Shown here piece by piece: positions 1 to 12,024 of a DNA stretch of 64,000 nucleotides; within the stretch, counting starts at the first letter, position 1, and the number at the start of each line of letters is the position of its first letter. The stretch is taken from positions 23,318,061-23,382,060 of the forward strand of contig NC_084804.1 of NCBI RefSeq assembly GCF_963583255.1, given 5' to 3'. Under the pieces are notes generated by a model, which had not been told where the DNA came from, did no database searches, and saw nothing but the letters and a program-made list of their open reading frames with translations. Source of the DNA: Pyrus communis. Its lineage: Eukaryota; Streptophyta; Magnoliopsida; Rosales; Rosaceae. The translations under genes were made by a program, and so were the position numbers.

Positions 1-2521
1 CTGAACAAACGTACTGGTCTCATTAGCATGCTACCTAAAGCTACATCCTACAAAAAATTATAGTACAATAGATTAATGATCGGATCTTGTAGGTTGACGA
101 AGGTCGAACTGTTAAAATTTCACTCACCTCAGTTGGGCTAAGTTGGTAGACTCTTGATGCCAAAAACATCGGGCCGAATATGAGAGTGGTTGGAGGATTG
201 CTTGGGCCTTGGTCGTATGTGTATCGGCTGTCTAATAGAGAATCTCGTCTCCGGAAGAACTTTATAATTCCAACATATAAGAAAAAAGAAAAGGACAATG
301 AATTTCCCTCTTAGGTTTAAAATACAAAATATCTTATTATTCTTATTTCAAATGTTTGTCACTTAGTATTACAGTCTAATAATATTTATTTTTTACCTGT
401 AAGTAAGAGATTTAGGTTTGATTCTTACTAAAAACGAATTCGTACCAAATTATTATAACTACCATATTGTAGTCCACTCTCTCATCTCCTAGTATAAATA
501 ATATTGAATGTATTTAAAAAAATATGAAGATGTATTTTGTAGATATTTAATGACCAATATGTTTAATTATTTCCATATCAGTTTGGAGATATTTTCTTTT
601 GGTCAACGATTTTGAGTCTTCTAATAAATAATTATCTATATATATATTTAATATGGGCATTACTCTCTATATCATGTTGAAGAATAAATTAATGGGTTCA
701 TGTCATGTTATGTATATATTAAGAATCGATGGATAAATTAATGAGTGGGTCTCACATCATTTTTGGGATGACATTGTTTTTCCCATGCCCATTCATTGTT
801 TCTCTAACTCCAAGTAAGTAAACATTCATTAGTAATACATTTATTATTATGTTTTAAAATAATGATATATTTTAATAAGGAGTATGAGATTTGGACTAAG
901 TCACACAATGATTCTGCCATAATAATTTAATTTGAACTCATTACCTACGAGATTTGAACTTTAAACATACTGATGAATATCATTTGACCCTATTAAAAAT
1001 TAAGTGGCAACAATCTATTTATTAGAAGCATATAAAACATCTAAAAAACCAAATGCTTCTACAAGATATTAAAAGTTTAAAAAATTCATTATAACTCAAA
1101 TGATAAATAAGAATCCCCTTGAAAGAACTTCATGAGAAAACACCTATTAGGTCGTTCTCCACGAAGTCCTTACCTAATTAGAGCTCATTTCGAAAAGTTT
1201 TGTCTATAAAGAGTGTTCAAAGAGTTTGTGGGTTTTGAGACATATTCTAATCCTTGAAGTAAAATTCAAATTTAAGGTTCTAAACCTACTCAAATTTGCT
1301 CTAACCCTTGGGCCAAATATAATTTTTAACCCAAAACTCACTTTTGGGGCAAATTTAGGCCATAACTCCCTTGGGTTTGTCGGTAGACCCACCATATATG
1401 TGTTTTTTTAGTTTTATATTTATAAATTCATTGAATTCAACAGCTAAGATCTAATATGATCAAATACAAGGGTAAAAAAAAAAAAAAAAGATCTAAGGGT
1501 CTAAATTTAAATTCAACGACTAAAATAATTAAAAAAAAAATATCTTTCATGTGTTGTAGATTATTTCATAGTGTTCCACGAGTTTCATGGTGTCGGTTTA
1601 GTGATTTTTTAATATTTATTGAAATCTAAATATTTTTAGGTTAAAATGTCTATAAAATTAAATTATGATAGTCTACATAATTTTCTGTAATGTTATTTTA
1701 AGCAAAAAAGTAGCCTAAATTTATTATTTAAAAATCTTGGGACTAAAAATTTAACCCAGAAGGGTTGGAACAGAAAAACTATTTCTAATTTTATGTTTTA
1801 ACCTAAGAGTTGGATATGGTATGATAAAGCTGGTTCTCTATTATGCCAAAGCATTACAGAAAACAATAATGTTATGGGGTGTGCTATCCATACACCCATT
1901 TTTACTTCATACACACCCTCTTAATTTGCGGCCGTCAGATCGACTGAACTAAAGAAGATCAAATGGTAGAAATTAACAAAGATGAGTGAGAAGTAAAAAA
2001 AGGTGTGGATAACACACTCCTAGTGTTATATGATGGGGCTTTTTGCAATATAAAAAAGTGCAACTAGATACCTCTTTATTAAGGCTGGAAATGTTGAAGG
2101 TCGGGCCTGGCATCGAGGCAGTGACAAAAATGGCCACGGATATCTTATTTGGAAATCTTTCCATGGCTTGAGAAATGGCCAACCCACCAAGACTATGACC
2201 AACAAGTATCACCTTTCCATCAACAGCTTCCATGAAATCCTTCAAGGGCTTTAAGTAGTCGGAAATCGATCGTAGATCCTTTGCCTGCCGTGGGTCGACT
2301 CCGGAAGCAGCTAGGTCTAGGGCAGTGACGTTGTGACCGGATGATCTGATTAGGTTTACAAGCTTGTACCAAGACCAAGCACCAAAGCATGACCCATGAA
2401 CTAACACAAAGTGCTGCTTGCTAGGGTTTGTAGGTGCCGACTCGATTTCATTTGCTACACAGAGAAGAACGATGAGAAGAGTAGAGATTGATGGAATCAA
2501 ATTTCGCTTTCTTTGATCCAT
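1..2521 (-). CDS. Methylesterase (MES / polyneuridine-aldehyde-esterase-like), 5' part, runs off left edge
   Basis: Alpha/beta-hydrolase of the plant MES family, which hydrolyses methyl esters of salicylate, jasmonate or auxin, or alkaloid esters. Exon 1 is 2521-2072 (residues 1-150), exon 2 is 259-128 (151-194), exon 3 starts at 47 and leaves the window. Junctions are in phase: donor GTATCT after NKE, acceptor AAAG before FFRRRD, donor GTGAGT after LSPTE, acceptor TTTGTAG before DVALG. Visible motifs are the oxyanion-hole stretch VLVHGSCFGAW (39-49) and the nucleophile elbow GHSLGG with Ser110; exon 2 has the family block YTYDQGPSNPPTT. The catalytic Asp and His should lie beyond the edge. 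Start chosen at 2521: it precedes a hydrophobic run STLLIVLLCVA (13-23) resembling a signal peptide, unusual for this mostly cytosolic family; a methionine 12 codons upstream is possible. Intron 1 is 1.8 kb and carries a MITE. Substrate cannot be told. Confidence 0.85.
1876..2020. mobile_element. Mutator-like MITE in methylesterase intron 1
   Basis: A 145-bp non-coding element with terminal inverted repeats beginning GGGGTGTGCTATCCA on the left and, reverse-complemented, GGAGTGTGTTATCCA on the right. The flanks are near-identical 9-bp direct repeats, TAATGTTAT (1867-1875) and TAGTGTTAT (2021-2029), matching at 8 of 9 positions. A 9-bp duplication is typical of Mutator-like elements. It sits between exons 1 and 2, close to the exon 1 donor. 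Confidence 0.75.
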
Positions 2522-3311
2522 ATCTGTTTGTGTTTCTGGTGGTTTGGTCACCACCAAATTGATTGGAAAACAGATTCATTGTTTTATGTATTTATACTAT
2601 TGAGTTCAAGTAAAGAGAGTTTAGGTTGGACCAAAAACTTCTGTTGAATTTGACTGATAAATTTAAAATTGCATCTCCGGAGACTTAGAAGTTACTACTT
2701 GAATAAACAAGCATTTGGTCTTTTACTATTAATGTTGCTGATGCTAAATACTTGAATAAACAAGCAAACTTTCAATGTCATATCTTGTAGGATCGTCAAA
2801 TAATTGATCCGCACTCATGTGTAGTATTTTTATATTCATTCGTGCTTGGACTAACCAACCAGCCTTTGACATGTAAAGCCTTCTGTCTCTTTCTAGTTGG
2901 CCAAATACTAACCTACTAACCACCTGCAAAATTGTCTAGTACTGATTGCGTTTTAACTAGTAAGTGAAGTCCACCTTGATTATAAATGTAGAAATGTGGT
3001 ATAGGTTTACAGTATGTGATTTATGACACAATCATAGCATCATATCACAAATTTATACTCTGTAATGTAAAAATTTGAACCGTCTAACCAACAAGTCCAT
3101 GTAAACCACAAAGATGATTGACTTGGTTTGAGAAAAGTTCCGACCTTTGGACTGCCCAAGTGGTGAGAGTGGGTTGGAAAATAGGTTAGGAACTTGGGAT
3201 TCGGATTTTGAATTCCTTTCCGTATTAACAGTTTAACATAGAACTAACCAGTGACTCTTTTGATTGAGTAATATAGATGCTTGCTTCTATCCCATACATT
3301 GATATACTTTA
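2522..3311. other. Upstream flank of the methylesterase gene; no gene seen
   Basis: AT-rich intergenic sequence holding the presumed promoter of the minus-strand methylesterase gene. I see no convincing coding region, RNA gene or clear TATA element that I could assign with confidence. Confidence 0.4.
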
Positions 3312-4257
3312 TAGCCAAAATGGTCTCTAAGATTTGCATAATAGATCACTTTGGTCCTTGAGATTGAAAATCAATAGAAATGGTCCCTGAGATTGTCCAC
3401 CATCCATTATTTTGGTCATTCCATTAAAAACTCCGTTAAGTATCTCGGAGCTCTTGGCCGGAAGTTTGGGAAATTTTAAAGTTTCGTAACTCAATCGTTT
3501 TTAACCAAATTCGACCCATAATATATCAAAATGAAGATAGCAAAGTGTAGAACAAGATTATATCATTTGGAAGCCCAAGGGTTGCAGGAGATGGGCGGTA
3601 AAAAGCCTGAAAGATGACTGGTCCGCGGAAAACTGGAAAACTCACGGGAAACTGGGTAAACTTTAAGTGTTCATAACTTCTTCAATACTCAACGAAATTG
3701 ATTGATTCAAAAACAAAAATCATACTTCTCAATGAGACGAAGCTAATGGTACCTTTAATGATGGCTAAATCACCGTATTTTGGCCTAAGAACTTCTCGAA
3801 AGTGGCTGTCTTGGTCAAGAGTTAGCCATCTAGAAAGGTTCCATTCTAGAAAGGTTCCATTCTTGAATCACTCGATTTTGTTGGGTATTGAAGAAGTTAT
3901 GAACATTTAAAGTTTACCCAGTTTCCGGCGAGTTTTCCAGTTTTCCAGTCAATTTTCAGGCTATTTTCCGGCCATCTCCGACAAACATTGGCCTTCTAAA
4001 TAGGTATAATCTTGTTCTACGCTTTCCTATCTTCATTTTGATAAATTATGGGTAGAATTTGGTTAGGAAACGATTGAGTTACGAAGCTTTGAAAATTGCC
4101 CAAACTTTTGGCTAAGAGCTCCGAGACACTTAACGGAGTTTTTAACGGAATGACGAAAATAATGGATGGTGGACAATCTCATGGACCATTTCTATTGATT
4201 TTCAATCTCAAGGACCGAAGTGATGTGTTATGTAAATTTGAGAGACTATTTTGGCTA
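3312..4257. mobile_element. Foldback / long-TIR DNA element
   Basis: The left arm (about 3312-3712) is repeated in inverted orientation in the right arm (about 3858-4257): both begin TAGCCAAAAT and share, among others, ATCAATAGAAATGGTCC, the block around CTCCGTTAAG and the block around AACTGGGTAAACTTTAA. The arms are about 400 bp around a loop of about 145 bp, so one strand could fold into a very long hairpin. The loop contains a 15-bp tandem duplication (TCTAGAAAGGTTCCA, from about 3829). No transposase is present. I could not identify a clean target-site duplication, so the class (Mutator-like foldback is my guess) is open. Confidence 0.75.
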
Positions 4258-4449
4258 AAAAACCTTTACTAAAAGGTTTCTATGGAAATATGCTTTTAGT
4301 TTTTGAAGCGAAGCTACGCATATATTGCTCATCTGATGCATCAACCATTCCATGTTTCACAAGTTCCTTACTGGTTACTTCTCAACAACAAATTATTTCG
4401 TATAACACGCATTGTTTTGTATCTGCAATTAGCTGAAATAATACTATAA

Positions 4450-4717
4450 CCAATCGGTGCTTTTCTGATACCCTGAAATGACAAAGCTGCATGTCTTCAG
4501 CACTGTTTTTCTTGAAATTAGTCAGCTTTCGATGACTCAAAAACTTTCCCCAGTTGTATGGCTTGTATTTCGCTTGATTTTGTTTGTCTGCAAGCTCCTC
4601 CAAAGGCTTGACTAAGGTGTAGTGTGCTGGGTTGACGAAGAATGGAATGGAAAACCTTTCCTTCTTCGAATTCACCACTACTCTGTGTTCCAAACTCTCA
4701 TATCTGTCATTGCTTCA
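4450..4717 (-). pseudogene. 2-oxoglutarate dioxygenase, isolated exon 3 remnant
   Basis: Minus-strand translation gives the C-terminal part of the dioxygenase family found at 12-21 kb, from SNDRYESLEHR through RFSIPFF to FRVSE. It keeps the iron-binding His (in EHR) and the RxS 2-oxoglutarate motif. It is broken: the exon-start Trp codon is TGA, the splice acceptor CAG|G is replaced, and the normal stop after SE is lost so the frame continues. No exon 1 or 2 lies within the next few kilobases; the matching 5' half is probably the remnant at 11194-11468, separated by inserted retroelements. Confidence 0.85.
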
Positions 4718-4898
4718 AATGGTTTTAAATTCTTGTGCATGTCCTTTGGTCCTTTTGTTGGAAGTCGAAAGCAAGTTTGGCCACTAGCAAATTTCTAAAT
4801 AATCTGCATATAAGATCCCCGCGTACTGCCTACCAAAATCAAAATGCGAAGTCAAGCATCCTGCACATAAGTACTTAGTATTAAGTTTGGAGAAAGGA

Positions 4899-6290
4899 TG
4901 ATAAGCTCATATTCATATATATTTTACATCAAATTCACTTGTCTTTTCTTGGTTAGTTTCTTATATTTTTGAGCTATTTACTTTGTTTTTGTGTTTTGTA
5001 GGAAGTGTCAAGCAAAGAAGAGAAAAATAGCACAAATGAGAGTTTAAATAACAAATTCGTCAAAACTGCATGTGCAGATCAGCTAATTTTGGAAGCGAGT
5101 TGCGAATAACTCAGACGGAATTAGAGAATGAGTCTTATATGCTTGGAAAGCTACATATGTCTGTTTTCTAGAGCATAAGAAAATGATGCAACAAGGATTT
5201 GGTTTAAAGGAATGTTGGGGGAGGAAATAAAGGGGAGTTTTACAGAAATAATTTTTTAGAAAAAAAAACAAAAAAAAAAGAGAAGGTTGCAGGTTGAAGC
5301 AGCAAGGAAGAAAAAGAGAAAACAAAAGGGCAATTGCATTGGGAGCTGACAGGAAGCAATAGAGGAAGGAGGAAATCTTGGCATTCTCTTCTTTAGGTTC
5401 TATCTTCTCAAATCCATGTCTTACTTTTGGTTTAATTTGAGAATAATGTGTAACTAAATTTTTAGTAGTTAGGGGATGTTTTGAAGCCCCGAATATGTTT
5501 GCAAGTTTGTTATGATATTTTGTTTCAATTTCTTTTATGAAAAGATCAAAATTAGTTCACTACTTACGTCAGTGATGAATTCTTTATGTGTTCTCTATGG
5601 ATGCATACGTAGTAAGCATATCTAGGATTCTAATGCTATGAATATGTGTGCCTGCCCTTGTCGAATGAGGATCTACTTATGTTCTAGAGTAGTACTTGTT
5701 AATTGCGATTAACATGTGAACCAATTTCTAGGATAAGTAAGACAACACCAGTACTTACGATGCCTTGTGATGACTCAAACTCTTTTCATTCTTAATGATT
5801 TCTACTTATTAAATCTTGAACACGCCATTCTAGATTGCATATGCTAGGGACTAAGTTAAGTTGAAAACGCCATTCTCTTAACATACTATGTAAGAAAAGT
5901 AATAGGTTATGTTCTAACATTGAACCCACCTGAGCATCTTCATTTGGAAATAAAAGGAATTTGAATGAAACATAACATGTTTGCATGATTATTTGGTGGT
6001 GGATAGCACTTCGCCCAACTCGTTTTTTTAATTTGTGAAATACAATCTGTTTTTATAATTTAAAGTCAGTTTCTGTACTGTCTTTGTTTGATTTAATTTA
6101 AATAGCAAATCAACTCTAAAAATCCCAAATATTTGTGTGAGTGTACCTTTGTGTGTCTAGTATCTGCACATAAAATTTCATTGAATTTAGATAATTGTAA
6201 GTCAGTCTAATAATTATTTTCCGGTGGCTGGTCAGTAGGGACAGCAACCCAGTTTTTGTGATACTCTAAGTCGTTAGATAAAAAAATCTT
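4899..6290 (+). mobile_element. LTR-like retroelement remnant, non-coding
   Basis: Begins TGATAAGCTCATATTCAT, resembling the LTR termini TGATAGGAGCATATT of the family at 8055, 56927, 61034 and the relative at 27841. Inner blocks such as GTGTAACTAA followed by a purine-rich stretch and TTTGAAGCC also occur near 28490. No coding domain. The right boundary and a target-site duplication could not be fixed; the end given is simply where the next element starts. Confidence 0.4.
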
Positions 6291-6301
6291 CTGCGAGAAA
6301 G

Positions 6302-9300
6302 TGACACACCCCGATCGAGATCAGGGCGTGCTGGCCGTCACGTGAGAGTGACGTAACCATGTGCACAGTGCGGAAGCTAATAAAATGATAATGGAAATAG
6401 TGATACGAATAAATAAAAACTAATCTTACATCAAGTAATAACAAATGCAAGCGTAAGTGTGACGCCAAGTTCAGCGCATAAAGCCTAAAGCAGTCCAAAA
6501 GAAAAAGACGCAACAACAGTACACCCGAAGGTGGCCCTACGCTGGTGATCGTCTGTCAGAAATGCCGGGAAAGTCCTCTGGGAAACCACCAAACCTGCTA
6601 GTCAACTAGAACCTGGAGGGGCGCAAAACAAAAGCGTGAGTGGGCAAAAACAAAGCTTTTCGAAAACCATTTAATAAATAGTTCTAACCCCTCGCCGTAA
6701 AACCTGTATACTTCCCAGAAAAATAGATATATATATATATATATATATACCAATCATGCTCCAGAATATGCCATGCCAAAACCTCAAAATGAAATGCAAG
6801 TTCTCAGGTAAAAATCATATCAATAACATATAGTCTGTCAGCCGGAGTCACCTAATGTGACCTGTACGGCTGAATCTAGAGCTCAAATCTCAATCTCACT
6901 AACTGAACCTGCACACGAGTCGGAACCACCTAAAGTGGTCTGTACGACAGGCCTGGGTGTAACATATATATATATACGCTTGCTACGATCACGTGAAGGC
7001 TGGGCGAATAATCGCAGGTCACCTACGAGTCGGAACCACCTAAAGTGGTCTGTACGACAAGACTGTGCACCTAACTTGGATCCAAGCTGAGCGTGTGGTG
7101 CGGGAGGTGAACATCACGTGAAGGACTGTGCCCTACTCTGGGCGGGAGCACTAACACCGGGGGTGCAAGTTATGAGCTCTCTATGCATCTAAAATCACTA
7201 TTGAACGTAAACATGAATAACACTTACCTGGTACTTACCTGTGCGTCCGCAGCACCAAATATGCATATATATAAACAATTAATAATGCAACTAATCATGC
7301 ATAACAATCGGCAATATAAATATGGCATATAACGAATAAACGTCTTGAAATCACTTTCTGGGAAAAATATAAGTATATAGGTATATACGGAAAACCAAAA
7401 GCCCACTCACTGGTATGTGGAAGGGTCGTAGCCCCCCTGCCTCGAGTGACCACGCTCGTCCTTGGGATAGGTATCACCTATATGCGAAACAACTACAAAA
7501 ACTTTAATTTTAAAGCACATAACCAACCTTTAGAAATAACTTCTCATACAATGCTCAAATGGGGTGTACGAATACACCAATGTGATCTACTCAACCTCAG
7601 GATCATCCCCATATTTTTAAAATAATTTTTCACCGTCGCACGCGCCCCCACGCGCCGGCCACGCGCAGGCACATGCCTGGCACGCTGACAGCGTCAGTTG
7701 ACGCCGTCAGGAATATTCCGTTATCCCTAACAAATTCCGTCAACGACGTTAGGAATATTCCGTCAGATTTGACGGAATATTCCGTCGTCTTCTCCGACGA
7801 GCTTCCGGCGCCGTCGCCGGCGCTGGAAAATCGGGAAAAATTCAAACCTTTGTAACTTCTTCGTTTTTCACCCAAATTTCACAAAATTGGTACCAAAATG
7901 AAGCTTACAACGAGAGGAACACAATCATACCACTTTCAAGTGCTAAAATCCACGAAATCTCACCTGAAAAATCACCCCAACTCCGGCCAACCTCGAAACT
8001 CGTGATCCCGACGTCCAAAACCTTCAAACGAACCACCCCGAGCCTCCTAGGGACTGATGCGAGAATTACTTGACACTCAAATTAAACCCTCTTTTTGACA
8101 ATTGTAGTATAAGTATAAGTAGGGATCGTTCTGGACCGGGGATTAGGAGGGATTGTTAATCACTTGGATTTGACTTAAAAACGTAAAAACATAATATAAA
8201 ACACTAAACTAGACTCAAAGAATGTAAAACTAAACTTTAAAACACTAAAACAAATCAAAAGACTCAAAATGCTTTTAAAAACACAAACTAAAATGCTATA
8301 CTAAACTCGAAGAATTCAAAACTAAAAATAAGAAAGATTAAGACTAAGACTTAAACGAAATATGGGGGGATTGATTTTGGACGAATTTAAACTAAAATGG
8401 ATAGATTGTAAAGAAAACAAATTGTAAATATGAAATTGACGGAAAAGAATGGATGGTATGGCTAGCTAAGGGGTTCTTCTCCACACACGTTACACTTGCA
8501 TAATAAAAAGATTTCCAATTGCATTTCAACAAATCATTAATTCTCAACGCCCCGGGTCAATTAGGTCCGCTTAAATTAACCGTCAAGTTTTCCTTAAGTT
8601 AATGAATTGGATGGGTTAGCGCAACGCAATTCACAACATTCTCCAAAAGTCCTTTACGTGAAAAGCACAATAAAGATACAATCAAAAATCATTAAGCATC
8701 ATGAAAACTTTAAGCGTTGACGAGGCATTCGTTACTATGGAATACGCATGAAACTTATGCCAAGAATTCATTTAACGCGATTGTTTATAAGCAACCTCCA
8801 CTACTTGTGAATATAAGTTCGTAACTATTAGGTGAAACTCACTTATATTCTAGCGTCATATTCATGCATGAAAATTAAGTGTACACTCTCAATAAACATA
8901 CATAAATAAGTTATCAATCAAACGGTTAAACAAATTGAACCACAACTTATGAAACGCAATTAGAAGTAATCAAATCAAAATGCAAGCATAAACATTTATT
9001 TCGAATCACCCCCCTAGCTAGGGGGGGGGGGTTTAGTTCCTCATACAAAACAAAGAGAATTAAAATTAAACATTGAAATCAAAGAAACACCTAAACATTC
9101 CAACAACTCAAACTTGAATTGTATGAACGTTTAGGCCCTCTTCTCTTCCTCTTCGTTGTAGCACAAGGTCTAAAGATAGTTGGTTTGGGGGGATGGAAAT
9201 GGTAGAGGAGTGGTTTGGAGGGTTGGGAAGTGGTGGAAATGGAAAGATGGTTTTGGATTCTAAGGGGACTCACGGCAAAGAGAAGAATGGAAGTGTTTGA

Positions 9301-11103
9301 GGGGTGTTGTGTTGTGAATGAGATGTTTTGAATGATGGGAATGCAAGGGTATTTATAGGAGGAGTGGAGATGTATATGGCTATTTGTTTAAGGTGTTTGT
9401 GTGGAGGAATGATGGAGAATTGCATGTGGAATGGCTGCAATGATGAAGAATGAAAGCTGGAAAATAAAAGGGAAAGCTGGAAATCTAAAAATGCAAATGG
9501 GAATCCTGAAATGCAAAGGTGGCCACGGTTTTGAGTGTGTTTTGTGTTGGAAATGCATGTGTATGCATGTGAATGTTGTTTGTGTGAAGTGTGTGTGGGT
9601 TAAAGAGTGAATGGTGGTGTAATGATGAAGTGTGATGGCTGAAAATGTCAAGGGAAATGCATGTGATTGCAAGGCAAAGAATTTCAGGATGCATGTGTGT
9701 TGGTGTGTTGTGTGATTTGTTTTGTGGTTAATGGGAATGTGGTTGAATGATTAAATGGACATGTGGGGTGTAATTGCAAAGGGAATGCAAAGTGAATGAA
9801 TCATGAATCATTGTGGATGAAAGGTGGAAGTGCATGTGTTGATGACTAGGTTAGTGGGTGGAAATCTGAAAATGGCATAAAGGAATGGGAGCTCACGGTT
9901 TGGCTAGTGTTTGAATGTGTAAAGTGTGTGTGAATGCATGTGAAGATGCAATAAATAATGCATGTAGGGTTAGGAAATAAAATCATAACTTAAAGGGGGA
10001 TGATTAAAGGGTGTTGAAAGGTTTGAAATGCATGTGTAATGAAGTTACATTTGGAAGGTTTGGAAAGTGGAAGGGAAAGGCACGGCAAAGAATGTGTGTT
10101 TGTGCATGTGGGTGAATGTGCATGTGTTTTAGGTTGTAATGTGTAGATAATTGTGAGTATGATAAATGATAAGTGTATGATATGTTGAGTGATGTATTGA
10201 GTGGTAAGTGAATGATAAGATAAGTGATAAGTGAATGATATGTTGAGTGATAAGATAAGTGGTTATTGATATGTAGATGAATGAATGATATGATAAGTAA
10301 TAAATGAATGATATGTGGTGATGATAAGATAAGTGTATGATATGATAAGTGGTGAATGAAGGAGTGGAATGTTGGAATGTTATGCACGACTAAGGATATA
10401 GGAAAGGTTTAAATATCCTAAAACTAAAAGGAACAAGGTTCCAACACTTTGGTCTTCAATTAGGTTTTCAATTTCGTCCAACACTTTGGCTCCAAGCATA
10501 AGCTATCCATCCTTAGCCCAAAAGTGCTCCAAACGTCTCCAAAATGCATCTTTTTGCTCCTTTAGCCCTTTTGGCCTACAAACACACGAAAATAGCTTAA
10601 AGTACTAAAATAACTAAAGAAACATAACGTAAATGCACGAGAACAAGCCATTTAAGTCGCATGAATATGCTCCTATCAGGGACCTCACCAAGCTTCCTAC
10701 AAGCTTGAAATTCCCAAAAACATGAGAAATTACGTGTGCATGAACAGTACCAAAATCGGGCATCATGAGTTCGACGTGAAAACGAAGGTATTCTCACCTG
10801 AAATAGGTATGGTTGGACTCCTACGAGCCTCACAAGCATGAATATGTGCTTGGTTTCTTCGATCTGTGGAGGTTTGATGAGTTTGTGTGTGTCCGTACGT
10901 TTCAAGGAAAATGGGAAAGGAATGGGGCTCGGGACAGGGTGCAGGAATAGGGAGAAAAGGGTGTGGAGTGTGGGAGAATGTGTGTGGCCCAAAACATGCC
11001 AACAAAACTCAAAAACATAACACAAAACGTAAAGAAATTGAACTAGGGGCAAAATCGTCTTTTCACGCATACGTTTTTAAAATTCTCGAGACGGGCTGTC
11101 ACA
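6302..11103 (+). mobile_element. LTR-type element, family B copy 1 (solo LTR), split by a nested solo LTR
   Basis: Termini are TGACACACCCCGA and CGGGCTGTCACA (TG...CA), flanked by a perfect 5-bp duplication GAAAG (6297-6301 and 11104-11108). Without the nested insertion (8055-10678 plus one 5-bp duplication) the element is about 2.17 kb. It contains no recognisable retrotransposon protein, so a solo LTR or a non-autonomous element is likely. The same family occurs in opposite orientation at 35803-37088 and 39483-41935. It contains an AT microsatellite at 6726-6749 and a repeated block GAGTCGGAACCACC at about 6917 and 7026. Confidence 0.8.
8055..10678 (-). mobile_element. Solo LTR, family A copy 1, nested in family B copy 1
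   Basis: The 2624-bp sequence starts TGATGCGAGAATTAC and ends ATATGCTCCTATCA, flanked by a perfect 5-bp duplication GGGAC (8050-8054 and 10679-10683). Orientation is taken from copy 3 (61034-63583), where a polypurine tract adjoins the TGATAGGAGC end. There is no coding capacity; the open frames on the minus strand reflect low-complexity DNA, including runs of GATAAGTGAATGATATG-like repeats at about 10150-10370 and many ATGCATGTG motifs. Its precise duplication shows it landed inside the element at 6302-11103 after that element had inserted. Confidence 0.9.
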
Positions 11104-11193
11104 GAAAGACCCTTATTTTCATATGCTACAATTAACAAATCTTAGTGTTAATAAGGAAAATCAATAGGATAATTACTTTGTGGTGTGCTTTTA

Positions 11194-11468
11194 ATCCTAT
11201 CAGCGGAACCTGAAAAATGTCACCCACACTGACGATATTGGCATTTGTGGTTGGTTTAACCGGTATCCACCACTCTCCATCTGCTTTTCTCTTCACCTCC
11301 AGCCCTCCAGCATCATCCTAAGTCAGCACGGTTAGTGGGTGCACTACCATCTTTGCATGCATTGGGTCAGAAATGTTGTCCGGGGTGTTTATGGGAGATA
11401 AGTCAATCAATGGCAGGGTTTTGGCCTGTGCTCAGGATCTTGGATGAAAGCTGGACAACCTCTCCCAT
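11194..11468 (-). pseudogene. 2-oxoglutarate dioxygenase remnant (fused pieces of exon 1 and exon 2)
   Basis: Reading on the minus strand, the ATG at 11468 opens MGEV, but a one-base deletion after GTTG shifts the frame away from the DPAFIQ sequence of the intact copies. Most of exon 1 is missing. Exon 2 sequence follows directly: the iron motif HKDGG reads CKDGS, a stop lies in the LTVLAQ block, and the tail VKPTTNANIVSVGDIFQ ends at a good donor (Q|GTTCCG) at 11194. Exon 3 is absent nearby. The 5' flank up to about 11740 is recognisably similar to the upstream flanks of the copies at 13284 and 21530, showing duplication of promoter plus gene. Confidence 0.8.
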
Positions 11469-12024
11469 GATAGGTGATTTTGATTTGGATGGAAAGCAAC
11501 TCAATGGTTTTCTTTTGTGCCAGAATGCTACTAGAAGAATGGCAGGTTTTATCATTGAAGTTTTATCTTGAATCTGGACAGATTTTTGTCTATTGTTAAT
11601 TTGGAAGGTTGTGACAGTTCGTGCCGGCATCGGAGAAATTTTGTGATGATAACACCGACATATGGTGTTACTATTGTTCTTGTTGTCTTTTTCTTTACAG
11701 GATGCCGTCGCAAACATCGAAGGAAATAAAAAATTCAATTAAGGTTGAGATAGATGAGATGGCATTTGTGGCAGGATGCTAACTTTCAACATACAATATT
11801 GCAGAATTTTGGACTTAATCAAGAGCTCTTGTTGTGTTCTTTTCTAAGTTGATTTGATTCTTTTTGGACAGAGCTTATAAAGGAGGTAAATGATATATTT
11901 TTTAGCTTCGTAGTTAAATTTCAACACAGGAGGTATTATTCTCTGGATGGATATATTTACAGCATGGCATGTGCAGGAAGCTAAAATGACATTCTCATCG
12001 CTCAGAAGGCTCCTTGGAATCAAA

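Noticed and set aside
10004..10387. Long open frame on the minus strand rich in His, Ser and Leu, with similar frames at 62262-62857 and 58043-58528
   Set aside because: They lie inside the LTR family A copies and derive from degenerate GATAAGTGAATG and ATGCATGTG repeats; composition is low complexity and no domain is recognisable.
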